The notes beneath the pieces are model-generated. The model did no database searches and was not told the DNA's origin. It saw only the letters and a list, made by a program, of their open reading frames with translations. From Deltaproteobacteria bacterium (GTDB lineage Bacteria; Desulfobacterota; GWC2-55-46; UBA9637), in assembly GCA_016195725.1 (NCBI GenBank), contig JACPZB010000022.1, forward strand, positions 1 to 38,808: DNA of 38,808 bases, written 5' to 3'. How positions within the stretch are numbered: the first letter of the stretch is position 1; every line of letters starts with the position of its first letter. Shown in pieces: positions 7,813-15,207 of the stretch. The translations under genes and the position numbers were made by a program.

Positions 7813-8580
7813 ATGAAGAATAAACAAAAACCAAAGATTGCCTTTTTCTCATTCACCTGCTGTGAAGGGTGCCAGCTTCAGGCGCTTTCCTGCGAGGATG
7901 AACTTCCCGATGTATTAAGCCTCGTTGACATTGTGAATTTCAGAGAGGCCATTGATGAAAAAAGGGATGACTATGAAATCGCATTCATAGAAGGAAGCGT
8001 AAGCAGGACGCAAGAGATAGAAGAAGTAAAAAAGATAAGGGAAAAGGCAAAGATTGTTGTCGCGCTCGGCGCCTGCTCATCAACAGGCGGACTCAACTGC
8101 CTTAAAAACAGATTTCCTATGGAAGAAGTAAAAAAGATTGTATACGGTGATAAGGCAAAAAAATATAAACACCTTGACACAATACCAGCAAGACCGATTG
8201 ACGCTGTAATCCCTGTGGACTATTACATCCACGGCTGTCCCATAACTAAATCCGAATTCCTGCATGTGCTCAAGTCCCTGCTTCTCGGCAAAAAGCCGGA
8301 AATACCAAACTATCCTGTATGCGTTGACTGCAAGCTGGCAGGAAATATCTGCGTATTTGAAAAAGGCATGACCTGCGTGGGCACTGTCACGCGGGCAGGC
8401 TGCTCCGCAATATGCATTACCTACGGCTGCATCTGCTGGGGCTGCAGAGGACTTATAGATAATCCAAATATAGAAGCGCATGAGGAGACATTAAAAAGAT
8501 ACGGATTGACAGCAGAAGGGGCTTTGAGTAAATTTGATTTGTATGGAGGGTGGGAGAGGCATGGGGAAAAAAAGCAGTAA
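7813..8580 (+). CDS. hydD: [NiFe] hydrogenase small (delta) subunit (HydD-like)
   Basis: This 255-residue protein is homologous to the 20-kDa subunit of complex I and to hydrogenase small subunits. The proximal cluster ligands are visible in FTCCEGCQLQAL, VALGACSSTGGL and YIHGCPITKSEF. A C-terminal cysteine-rich region (CVDCKLAGNICVFEKG, then CITYGCICWGCRGL) would hold additional [4Fe-4S] clusters, as in group 3 enzymes. It pairs with the HydA catalytic subunit and passes electrons to HydB. The gene sits 41 bases after hydG, but hydA is nearly 1 kb away, because two unrelated small genes lie between them. No strong ribosome binding site precedes the ATG; the gap carries short AGGCAATAGGCGATAGG-type repeats. 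Confidence 0.92.
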   Translation: MKNKQKPKIAFFSFTCCEGCQLQALSCEDELPDVLSLVDIVNFREAIDEKRDDYEIAFIEGSVSRTQEIEEVKKIREKAKIVVALGACSSTGGLNCLKNRFPMEEVKKIVYGDKAKKYKHLDTIPARPIDAVIPVDYYIHGCPITKSEFLHVLKSLLLGKKPEIPNYPVCVDCKLAGNICVFEKGMTCVGTVTRAGCSAICITYGCICWGCRGLIDNPNIEAHEETLKRYGLTAEGALSKFDLYGGWERHGEKKQ

Positions 8581-8640
8581 AAGAAAAATAAATATGACAC
8601 CTTATTTACTGGCGGAATCGTTTGCATGGAGACATAGACA

Positions 8641-9012
8641 ATGAGCAAAAAAACAAAAGAAAAAATCGCAATCTTTTACTCTTGGATTATTGGAATAGGG
8701 TTCATCTCTTTATTCCTATATTCATTTTTTTTAATAAAAGAAGAATTACATGCTGGGAATGTTATTTCACTAATTATAGGCTCTATCTTAATTGCCCTAA
8801 TAAAAATAAAAAAATATAATTTTGCATTTAAGTTGGCTGGCACTATTAGCTTTCTCGCAGGATTGATGACATTATTTGCAATTGTTGCTCCCTTTGAAGG
8901 AAGAGAAATGCCGGAGGGTGTGAAGCTAATAATAATGATTTTCGTGGGGGTCATTCTTATTGTAATGGCAGGAATTTGTCTTGTTGACAAAACCTCTGGA
9001 ACAGTTAGTTAG
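8641..9012 (+). CDS. Small membrane protein of unknown function, four predicted transmembrane helices
   Basis: This 123-residue hydrophobic protein is not recognised. Four hydrophobic stretches can be seen at about residues 10-31, 40-55, 63-84 and 93-114, separated by short lysine-rich loops (IKIKKYNFAFK, EGREMPEG). It is inserted between the small- and large-subunit genes of the hydrogenase. It carries no cysteine or histidine pattern of an electron carrier, so a hydrogenase role is only suggested by position. The stop codon falls in a run of five AGTT units (9003-9022). Its codon and base use look more A/T-rich than the flanking hydrogenase genes, which may mean later arrival. Confidence 0.6.
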   Translation: MSKKTKEKIAIFYSWIIGIGFISLFLYSFFLIKEELHAGNVISLIIGSILIALIKIKKYNFAFKLAGTISFLAGLMTLFAIVAPFEGREMPEGVKLIIMIFVGVILIVMAGICLVDKTSGTVS

Positions 9013-9022
9013 TTAGTTAGTT
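9003..9022. repeat. AGTT tetranucleotide run, five units
   Basis: Five perfect AGTT units cover the stop codon of the small membrane protein gene. Because the stop (TAG) already arises in the first two units, changing the unit number would not alter the protein. Confidence 0.9.
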
Positions 9023-9116
9023 GGTTGGGTTGAGGAACAACCCGTTCTATTTTTATTTAAAACTATCACAAATTTCCCACCTAATCTATAGGTGAGGATT
9101 ATACAAGGAGGTTAAG

Positions 9117-9443
9117 ATGAAGGCATATGTGAGAATCTGTTTATTGGCAGTAGCAGCCATGGTGATATTTGCCTGCGCATCAGCAGGCAAGCAATTCGAC
9201 AGGACACACGTGAATGACATCAAAAAAGGCATTCACACTAAAGTCCATATCCGAGAGTGGTTCGGCGAACCTTATCAGGTAACAGCTCCTTTACAAGGAC
9301 ATCCGGCTGGTTGTGTTGAGCGGTGGACATATGTTCATGCATACTCATCTTACGGAGGGGCAAAAACCGTTAGTGCCGCGCTGATCGTGGATTTTGACGG
9401 CAATGGCAAAGTATGCGACAATGCATATAGCGAAACCAAATAA
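9117..9443 (+). CDS. BamE-like lipoprotein inside the hydrogenase cluster
   Basis: This 108-residue protein has a lipoprotein signal ending in VIFACAS (lipid cysteine about residue 20) and then RTHVNDIKKGIHTKVHIREWFGEP, the same 'I..G.....I...FG.P' pattern as the lipoprotein at 5443-5799. This supports a shared BamE/SmpA-type fold. A near-ideal ribosome binding site (AAGGAGG, about 9105-9111) precedes the ATG, and a small hairpin (CACCTA/TAGGTG, 9078-9094) lies just upstream. It sits between hydD and hydA; nothing in its sequence ties it to the cytoplasmic hydrogenase. The two paralogues that bracket the first hydrogenase genes may reflect an old duplication or insertion. Confidence 0.75.
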   Translation: MKAYVRICLLAVAAMVIFACASAGKQFDRTHVNDIKKGIHTKVHIREWFGEPYQVTAPLQGHPAGCVERWTYVHAYSSYGGAKTVSAALIVDFDGNGKVCDNAYSETK

Positions 9444-9498
9444 TAAATAACGGTTATTCAGAGGTTAGAAAAAGGTGGCAGATTTATTTGTAACGGCT

Positions 9499-9557
9499 GA
9501 TAACAAAGTGCTTGAGTTTAACATTCAAAGGGCTTCGCCCTTATCAAACACTTGAAC
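9499..9557. repeat. Imperfect palindrome with AAGGGC-TTC-GCCCTT core upstream of hydA
   Basis: A perfect 6-base stem AAGGGC/GCCCTT with loop TTC (9527-9541) is flanked by weaker outer arms (CAAAGTGCTTGA against TCAAACACTTGA). It lies 35 bases before the hydA start. There is no T-run after it, so it is more likely a dispersed palindrome or an mRNA hairpin than a terminator. Confidence 0.6.
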
Positions 9558-9575
9558 CGTTAATATGAGGCTCTC

Positions 9576-10928
9576 ATGAAAAAAAACATTAAAATAAACA
9601 TCCACCGCATCACCCGTGTAGAAGGTCACGGGAATGTTGTTATTGATATTAAGAAAGGGCTTATAAAGGAACTTCGGTTTGAGATTATAGAGTCGCCGCG
9701 TTTTTTTGAGGCGATACTGAGAGGCAGAAAATATGACGAGGCGCAGCATATCATGAGTAGGATTTGCGGGATATGCGCTGTAAGCCATACATCGGCCTCG
9801 CTCAAGGCGATTGAGGATGCAATGGGCATAACCATTTCAAAGCAGGCGACCCTTTTAAGAAAACTTGCATTCCACGGAGAGATGCTCCAGAGCCATATCC
9901 TGCATCTCTATTTTCTTGTTCTGCCTGATTTCTTCAAGGTCGGCAGCATCGTGCCTTTGACAAAGAGCCACCCTGATGCTGTAAAACGAGGACTTCGGCT
10001 CAAAAAACTTGCCAATGAAATATGCTATACTATTGCAGGCCGGCATATTCATCCGATTTCACTTTTTCCTGGCGGCGTTGCATATACGCCAAGAGAAAGC
10101 GAACTAAAGGGATTAAAAAAGAGGCTTGAGGATTCTTTTGAGGATTTAGAGGCAACACTCGAACTTTTCAAAACCTTTAAGACATTGGAATATTCCAAAA
10201 AAAGGGAATACCTGTCGCTCAAAGAAGATGGCAAATATGCATTCTATGATGGCAAAATAGCCTCTAATCTAAAATACTCTGCAAAACCAAGAGACTATAG
10301 AAAACTTATAAAGGAAAGCATTGTCCCCCACTCTGTTGCAAAACATGCAAAAATAATCCCCCCTCCCCCCCTTTTGAAAAGGGGTGAAAACAAGGGGGGT
10401 TACATGGTTGGCGCACTCGCGAGGGTTTGCAATAACTTTAACCAGCTTTCTCCGAAAGCCAAAAAGGCTGCAAAAGAGCTCGGCCTCACTCCCCTCTCCT
10501 GCAATCCATTTATGAATAATGCTGCGCAGCTTGTGGAATCGTTCCACTGCACAGATGATGCTATAAAGATAATAGACAAACTGCTGTCAAATGGACTTAA
10601 AAAAGAGGAATTAAAAAAATCCCCCCTCCCCCCCTTTAAAAATGGGGGGCACAGGGAGGATTACACAGGCATAGGCGTTGTGGAAGCGCCGAGGGGGACA
10701 TTGTATCATGAGTATACGATTGACAAGAACGGCATCGTAACGGACGCAAACTGCATTATCCCGACTGCCCAGAATCTGCGGATAATAGAACAAGACCTGA
10801 GAGGGTTTGTGCCGACAATTTTAAGTAAACCAAAGGATGAGATAACGAGAGATATTGAGAGCCTTGTTAGGGCCTATGATCCATGTATATCATGCTCTAC
10901 ACATATTATGGATGTCAGGTTTGTGTAA
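9576..10928 (+). CDS. hydA: [NiFe] hydrogenase large catalytic (alpha) subunit, group 3b type (HydA-like)
   Basis: This 450-residue subunit holds the nickel-iron site. The N-terminal ligand motif is RICGICAVSH (C64, C67, H71) and the C-terminal motif DPCISCSTH (C437, C440, H443). Seven residues follow the final histidine and fit the peptide removed by an endopeptidase after nickel insertion. With HydB, HydG and HydD it forms a soluble NAD(P)-linked hydrogenase (group 3b/sulfhydrogenase type) that can run in either direction. Two palindromic elements read through in frame and add proline/lysine/glycine-rich loops near residues 260-276 and 347-362. No maturation genes (hyp genes or endopeptidase) are in the window. 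The ATG at 9576 follows GAGGCTC; no better start is apparent. Confidence 0.92.
   Translation: MKKNIKINIHRITRVEGHGNVVIDIKKGLIKELRFEIIESPRFFEAILRGRKYDEAQHIMSRICGICAVSHTSASLKAIEDAMGITISKQATLLRKLAFHGEMLQSHILHLYFLVLPDFFKVGSIVPLTKSHPDAVKRGLRLKKLANEICYTIAGRHIHPISLFPGGVAYTPRESELKGLKKRLEDSFEDLEATLELFKTFKTLEYSKKREYLSLKEDGKYAFYDGKIASNLKYSAKPRDYRKLIKESIVPHSVAKHAKIIPPPPLLKRGENKGGYMVGALARVCNNFNQLSPKAKKAAKELGLTPLSCNPFMNNAAQLVESFHCTDDAIKIIDKLLSNGLKKEELKKSPLPPFKNGGHREDYTGIGVVEAPRGTLYHEYTIDKNGIVTDANCIIPTAQNLRIIEQDLRGFVPTILSKPKDEITRDIESLVRAYDPCISCSTHIMDVRFV
10355..10402. repeat. C/G-rich palindromic element inside hydA, first copy, in frame
   Basis: Inner arms CCCCTTTT (10368-10375) and AAAAGGGG (10377-10384) form a perfect 8-base stem; outer arms CCCCCC (10358-10363) and GGGGGG (10394-10399) add six more pairs. 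The reading frame passes straight through, giving IIPPPPLLKRGENKGGYM. Confidence 0.85.
10618..10662. repeat. C/G-rich palindromic element inside hydA, second copy, in frame
   Basis: Inner arms CCCCCC (within 10628-10634) and GGGGGG (10644-10649) flank a TTTAAAAAT loop; outer AATCC...TCCC pairs with GGGAGGATT. It shares the start AATCCCCCCTCCCCCCCTTT with the first hydA copy and is translated as KSPLPPFKNGGHRED. Confidence 0.85.
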
Positions 10929-10936
10929 GGAAGTTT

Positions 10937-11323
10937 ATGGCGAAAATTTTAATCATTGACGATGACCCAGATATAGTTGAGGCAATAAAGATAGTGCTTG
11001 AAAGCAAGGGCTACAAAGTCATATCTGCAAATGAGGGAGATGCGGGCTACAGAAAGGCTGAGACGGAAAGACCCGACCTCGTTATCCTTGATGTGATGAT
11101 GAAGACAAAGGACCAGGGTTTTCAGGTAAGCTATAAATTAAAAAACAATCCTGAACTTTTTAGGATACCTATACTCATGCTTACCTCGATCGGCAGAGAG
11201 ACTGGTTTTAAATTCAACAAAGAGACTGACGAAGACTATTTGCCGGTTGAAGAATTGGTTGAAAAACCCATAAAACCCGCGGAGTTACTGGTAAAAGTTG
11301 AAAAACTCCTTATGACAAAGTGA
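10937..11323 (+). CDS. Single-domain response regulator (receiver only)
   Basis: This 128-residue protein consists of one receiver domain: acidic pocket IIDDDPD at the start, phosphoacceptor D52 in LVILDVMM, threonine in PILMLTS and lysine in LVEKPIKPAEL. A loop of about ten extra residues (TGFKFNKETDEDYLPVEEL) precedes the lysine strand, a variation seen in some receiver-only proteins. It has no output domain, so it likely acts through protein contact or a phosphorelay. The ATG at 10937, after GTAAGGAAG, is preferred to an upstream in-frame ATG at 10883 that lies inside hydA. Its stop overlaps the GTG of the following kinase by four bases, which makes that kinase the likely partner. Confidence 0.88.
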   Translation: MAKILIIDDDPDIVEAIKIVLESKGYKVISANEGDAGYRKAETERPDLVILDVMMKTKDQGFQVSYKLKNNPELFRIPILMLTSIGRETGFKFNKETDEDYLPVEELVEKPIKPAELLVKVEKLLMTK

Positions 11324-12654
11324 AACGAACAGCCGGTTTGTTGGAAGATGATGTTTTAGAAAGACTTGAGTGGCTTATCTATATAAGATGGGCCGCTATA
11401 GTTTTTATTATAGCAGCCACTCTCATAGCTATCAATATATTTAAGGTCGGCCTCCCTATCCTGCCTCTTTATCTCATCGCATTATTTATAGCCGTTTATA
11501 ACACAGGATTTAAAATTTATTTGAAGCAAATAAAAGGTAAAACCCCATCAGTCGTCAATGCGCGAAGATTCTCAATTATCCAGAGCATGCTTGATATAAT
11601 AAGCCTGATTCTCCTAATCCATTTTACCGGCGGCGCTGAAAATCCATTTATATTTTATTTTATATTTCACACTATACTTACAAGCCTGCTCCTTTCAAAA
11701 AGAAACAGTTATATTCAAGCAGGCATTATCTGCATTCTTGCAGTAGGGCTTTTTATGCTTGAATATGTAGGAATTTTACCGCATCACTCTATAAAAGGAT
11801 TTCTCGGTACAGACCTTTACAAAAACATCACCTATACAGCAGCAATATCTTTCGTATTTATATCCACCATCTTTATTGCCACATTCTTTACTGTATCAGT
11901 ATCAAAAAAACTTAAGGAGTCTAACTTAAAATTGCATGAAATGGATAGATTGAAGGATGAATATGTAAAGATGGTCAGCCATGATTTAAAATCTCCCCTC
12001 GCCTCTATTCAAAGTTTATTAGAAGTTATGCTCGGGGGTTTTGCCGGTCCGGTTGATGAAAAGGTAAAAGAGATTCTACAGAGGATTCAGAAGAAGATAG
12101 GGTTTCTCCATCACTATACAAAAGACCTCCTTGACCTCTCCCGGATAAGGGCTGAAAAAAACCTTAATCTAAAGAAATTTAATATAAAAGAGGTTATAGA
12201 TACGGCTGTTGAAATTGCCATGCCAAAGATGGGCGAAAAGGAAATAGAATTAGATATTGAGATACCGGATAATTTCCCAACTGTAGCGGCAGATAAAGAA
12301 CAGATAACCTATGTCTTCTTAAATCTCATTGCAAATGCATTCAAATACACACCGTCCGGCGGAAAGGTCCAGGTTACAGTGTCACAAAAGAACGACACTA
12401 TCATTGCAGAGGTGACAGATACGGGCATAGGCATACCTCCGCAGGATTTACCGCATATCTTTGAGGAGTTCTTCAGGGCGAGCAATGTAGTGAAGGCAAC
12501 AAAAGGCACAGGCCTCGGCCTTTCTCTGGTAAAGCATATTATTGAACGGCATAACGGCAATATTTTAATAGAAAGTGAATTGGGGAAAGGAACCGCCTTC
12601 AGATTCACCTTGCCTATAGATAAAGATGTTGGCCAAGTCAAGCGGCTCGAGTAG
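11320..12654 (+). CDS. Membrane histidine kinase with multi-helix N-terminal sensor
   Basis: This 444-residue kinase begins with about six membrane helices (roughly residues 20-40, 47-66, 87-101, 108-125, 133-150 and 168-192) in place of a periplasmic domain, suggesting sensing within the membrane. HisKA box MVSHDLKSPLASIQSLLEVM has its histidine at H221. The ATPase domain shows NLIANAFKYTPSGG, DTGIGIPPQDLPHIFEEFFRA and GTGLGLSLVKHIIERHNG. The GTG start at 11320 overlaps the receiver-gene stop (GTGA), so the two are translationally coupled. The pair follows hydA by 8 bases and may belong to the same transcript, which raises the possibility of a role in hydrogenase control, though this is inferred from position only. 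Confidence 0.9.
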   Translation: MKRTAGLLEDDVLERLEWLIYIRWAAIVFIIAATLIAINIFKVGLPILPLYLIALFIAVYNTGFKIYLKQIKGKTPSVVNARRFSIIQSMLDIISLILLIHFTGGAENPFIFYFIFHTILTSLLLSKRNSYIQAGIICILAVGLFMLEYVGILPHHSIKGFLGTDLYKNITYTAAISFVFISTIFIATFFTVSVSKKLKESNLKLHEMDRLKDEYVKMVSHDLKSPLASIQSLLEVMLGGFAGPVDEKVKEILQRIQKKIGFLHHYTKDLLDLSRIRAEKNLNLKKFNIKEVIDTAVEIAMPKMGEKEIELDIEIPDNFPTVAADKEQITYVFLNLIANAFKYTPSGGKVQVTVSQKNDTIIAEVTDTGIGIPPQDLPHIFEEFFRASNVVKATKGTGLGLSLVKHIIERHNGNILIESELGKGTAFRFTLPIDKDVGQVKRLE

Positions 12655-12678
12655 GGCGTCGTAATCTACAAACCACAA

Positions 12679-13371
12679 TCAACCATTCTTGAAATTGAGA
12701 TGGGTTATTACCTCTTTTTTAACAGGTTTCACTGTCCATATGCCGCTTATATTATAGCTGCTGGATATCTTTTTCCCTATTTCCTTTGCCTCTTTCTCTA
12801 ACGCATAAAACCCTATCCTGACTCTATACCATTGCCTTCCTTTTAAATTAAACTCGGTAAGATAGGCATTATAATTATCTTGTTTTAATTTTTTTACAAT
12901 GGCCTGGGCCTCCTCCATGGATCTATAGGATGCAACATGCACAGCCCACGGTTTATATTTCATCTCTGTATATGTCAGATTCCTTTTAACGGCAGGCTTG
13001 GATTTTTCCTTTTGGGCCACTATTTTCTTTTCAGGGGCGACCTCTTTAACCGCAGGTTTTACCTCTTCTTTTTTCGCAACCGCTGGCTGGGGAGGGGCAG
13101 GTTTTGCAACCTCCTTCTGCGGAGTCGGTGCCTGAACCGCGGCACTGGGCGGGGCCTGCGCTGGCATACTGCCAGGCGCTATCGCCTCCTTCTTGTCCGC
13201 AGTTGCCGGAACCTCTATTTTCACACGCTTCACAACCTTTTCGGGTTCAGGGGCTGGGGCAGTGCCAGTATCCCTAAAATAGAAAAAATACGCCCCTGCA
13301 CCTCCCGTTATTACAACAAGGATTATTACCAATATGATTGTCCTCTTCTTTAAACCATCAGCGGTATTCAA
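12679..13371 (-). CDS. SPOR-domain membrane protein at the end of the pilus cluster
   Basis: This 230-residue protein has a short cytoplasmic N-terminus, one transmembrane helix (TIILVIILVVITGGAGAYFF, about residues 11-30), and a long proline/alanine/lysine-rich linker to about residue 130. A C-terminal SPOR domain follows (KPWAVHVASYRSMEEAQAIV to about 220). SPOR domains bind peptidoglycan stripped of stem peptides, commonly at division sites. The gene overlaps the 3' end of the secretin gene by four bases and so appears to be the last gene of the pilus-type operon, where it could anchor the machine to the cell wall; that is inference. Confidence 0.85.
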   Translation of the reverse strand: MNTADGLKKRTIILVIILVVITGGAGAYFFYFRDTGTAPAPEPEKVVKRVKIEVPATADKKEAIAPGSMPAQAPPSAAVQAPTPQKEVAKPAPPQPAVAKKEEVKPAVKEVAPEKKIVAQKEKSKPAVKRNLTYTEMKYKPWAVHVASYRSMEEAQAIVKKLKQDNYNAYLTEFNLKGRQWYRVRIGFYALEKEAKEIGKKISSSYNISGIWTVKPVKKEVITHLNFKNG

Positions 13372-14786
13372 GGCTTCACCTCCATAGAATTATTTTCTTT
13401 ATCGTATTTGACTATTCGCGGGGTTATAAATACCAGCAGTTCCTCACTGTCATCAACCTTACTGTTGGATTTAAAGAGCCAGCCAAGAATAGGAATCTTT
13501 GAAAGAAAAGGGATAGAGGTATCAGAATCAGATAATGTGCTCTTATATAAACCGCCAATTACTGTGGTTTCTCCATCTCTGACAAGGACAGAGGTAGTTG
13601 CCTTTTTCTCACTGATGCCCGGTATCCCGTCTACACTACGCGAAAAATCTGGGTCGCTCTTGCTGGCAATAATATTTAAATTTATGAAATCATCTGCTGA
13701 TATCTGGGGGGTAACCGTCAAATCAATGCCTGTATTTATATCCTGGAGGGTGGTGGTTACTGTACCTGTTGTAATTGTTGATGTCCTTACCTTAAAATTA
13801 AGGCCGCTGTGTATAGTAGCCGCAGTATTGTTCAGTGTAGTAACCTTTGGCCGAGAAACTATCTTTAACCGGCCGCTCCTCTCGCCGGCAGATATGCGGA
13901 GATCCAAAAGCGCAAGGTCGCCGGTCAACGTGCCAAAGGAAAGGCCTATAGCCCCAAGAGGGCCGGCAGATCCAGCTGCAGGAAGACTTACTGCATAGTT
14001 TGGCTGTGAGGCAATCCGTCCGCCTGAACCTATGAAACCAGTTGGAGTGAGGGTATTGGGAGGGGCGGTAGCCGAACTTCCAAAGCCAGAAACAAATGTA
14101 TCCCTGCTTGTTGAACCATAGGCCAATCCCCACTGCACCCCCAGATCTCTTGCAAAGTTGCTTTGAGCCTCTATAATTCTTGCCTCTATGACAACCTGCA
14201 TAGTCCTTGTATCCAGAGATTGTAAAAGAAGCTTGGCGTCATTTATGTTCTTTTTTGCAGCCCTTAATATAACGGCGTTCTTTCTGTTGTCAGGCACTGC
14301 GCTGCCTCCCTCGCTTAAAATACCTTTAAGCTGGCCTACTACATCCGCTGCTTTTGCATAATTAAGCTGAACTATTTCTAATACAATATCCTCCCCTGCC
14401 TTTGCAATATTCTCTCTCTTGCCAATCCACAAAACATTATTCTGAATAACATAATTAAGCCCATTTGCCCTCGTTATAATATCAAGTGCATCCTTGAGTG
14501 TAATCTTATCGAAGCTAAAGGTTATCTTGCCGGTCACATCTTCTCCTATGATAACATTCATATTATTCTGCTTAGCAATGGCCCTGAGAACATCCTTAAG
14601 CTCTGCATCTCTAACTTCTATGGTCAAGGTAGTCATATCACCTTCAATCTTTGCCTTTATATTATTATATGTCTCTGCGTGTACAAGGGTAGCACTAAGC
14701 GCTAAGCAATAAACAGTAAGCAGTAAAAGAAACAGGGATCTGAAATTAAAAATTATTTTTTGACTACTGGCTTTTTTTGATATCAT
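13368..14786 (-). CDS. pilQ: Type IV pilus/MSHA-type outer-membrane secretin (PilQ/MshL-like)
   Basis: From the ATG at 14786 the product has 472 residues (a GTG at 14804 would add six). It has a signal peptide ending near LSATLVHA, an STN-like domain (LTIEVRDAELKDVLRAIAKQ...), and a secretin N1 repeat (VLEIVQLNYAKAADVVGQL). The secretin barrel follows, with QVVIEARIIEAQSNFARDLGVQWG, SRPKVTTLNN and GETTVIGGLYKS. It has no AMIN domains and is much shorter than classical PilQ (about 700 residues), closer to MshL. Secretins form the gated outer-membrane channel through which the pilus leaves. The hydrophobic core of the signal peptide is encoded by a short-period tract (14692-14729). Its neighbours are PilM-, PilN-, PilO- and PilP-like proteins. 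Confidence 0.87.
   Translation of the reverse strand: MISKKASSQKIIFNFRSLFLLLLTVYCLALSATLVHAETYNNIKAKIEGDMTTLTIEVRDAELKDVLRAIAKQNNMNVIIGEDVTGKITFSFDKITLKDALDIITRANGLNYVIQNNVLWIGKRENIAKAGEDIVLEIVQLNYAKAADVVGQLKGILSEGGSAVPDNRKNAVILRAAKKNINDAKLLLQSLDTRTMQVVIEARIIEAQSNFARDLGVQWGLAYGSTSRDTFVSGFGSSATAPPNTLTPTGFIGSGGRIASQPNYAVSLPAAGSAGPLGAIGLSFGTLTGDLALLDLRISAGERSGRLKIVSRPKVTTLNNTAATIHSGLNFKVRTSTITTGTVTTTLQDINTGIDLTVTPQISADDFINLNIIASKSDPDFSRSVDGIPGISEKKATTSVLVRDGETTVIGGLYKSTLSDSDTSIPFLSKIPILGWLFKSNSKVDDSEELLVFITPRIVKYDKENNSMEVKP
14692..14729. repeat. Short-period TAAGCA/CAGTAAG tract coding the secretin signal-peptide core
   Basis: The + strand reads as variants of CTAAGC, AATAAAC, AGTAAGC and AGTAAA in succession. 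Read on the gene strand it becomes LLLTVYCLALSA, the hydrophobic core of the secretin signal. The build resembles the dispersed short-period tracts elsewhere in the window. Confidence 0.5.
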
Positions 14787-15207
14787 ATGATTGTCCAACG
14801 GCACTATCTATTCCAAGTTTATAGGAACCGCTGCTGTCACGGAGTATAACATATTGTTTTGTTATATCAATAACTTTTTGCCCATCTAAAGTATCGCCGA
14901 TATAGAGTATTCTACTATTGATAATGGCTGATGGTTTTTTCTCATTATAGATAATGGCAGTAAGCCTGAGGCTGCCTTGTTTAGCCGATGCGTCGCTTAC
15001 AAGGGGCGCAAAAGGATCCTTCCCCCAAGGTATACTAACAACCTTTTTAGGCGGAAGCATGCGGCTCAATTCTGACAGAGACTCTTTCATTGTATCCTGA
15101 GCAGATGAACCAGAGATAAAACAGAAATAAGCAATGAGGAAAGAGAAAAGGAGCTTATTCCCAATTCCTGAATTCTGATTTCTAATTTCTGTCTTTCTGT
15201 TCCACAT
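14764..15207 (-). CDS. pilP: PilP-like pilus assembly protein
   Basis: The 147-residue product starts at the ATG at 15207, which overlaps the pilO stop as TGATG behind GGAGGG. A hydrophobic signal segment (LLFSFLIAYFCFISGSSAQ) is followed by a PilP-type domain with IPWGKDPFAPLV, LRLTAIIYNEKKPSAIINSRILYIGDTLDGQKVIDI and VILRDSSGSYKLGI. This matches the pattern 'DPF.....L.G.i......A.i.....y.v..Gd.ig...V..I'. PilP links the inner-membrane PilNO complex to the secretin. The canonical lipobox cysteine is not evident. Residues about 4-15 (NRKTEIRNQNSGIG) are coded by a short-period tract and look like added sequence ahead of the true signal. Confidence 0.82.
   Translation of the reverse strand: MWNRKTEIRNQNSGIGNKLLFSFLIAYFCFISGSSAQDTMKESLSELSRMLPPKKVVSIPWGKDPFAPLVSDASAKQGSLRLTAIIYNEKKPSAIINSRILYIGDTLDGQKVIDITKQYVILRDSSGSYKLGIDSAVGQSYDIKKSQ
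15161..15200. repeat. Short-period AATTCTGATTTCTAATTTCTG tract coding the PilP N-terminus
   Basis: The + strand repeats variants of AATTCCTG/AATTCTGA/TTTCTAA/TTTCTGT. On the gene strand it resembles the tract at 26248-26341 in fabD (GTCAGAAATCAGAAG) and is translated as TEIRNQNSGI. Confidence 0.55.

Noticed and set aside
8080-8481. Minus-strand open frame opposite hydD
   Set aside because: It lies wholly inside hydD, shows no recognisable protein and is explained by codon bias of the true gene.
9003-9022. AGTT tetranucleotide run as a phase-variation switch
   Set aside because: The stop codon is formed by the first two units, so unit number does not change the reading frame of the upstream gene, and no downstream frame begins in it.
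11161-11260. Frameshift or insertion in the receiver-only regulator
   Set aside because: The extra loop before the conserved lysine is in frame, not repetitive, and similar loops occur in receiver-only proteins.
12937-13353. Plus-strand open frame opposite the SPOR protein
   Set aside because: It mirrors the proline/alanine/lysine-rich linker and reads as low-complexity R/L/F sequence without a start signal.
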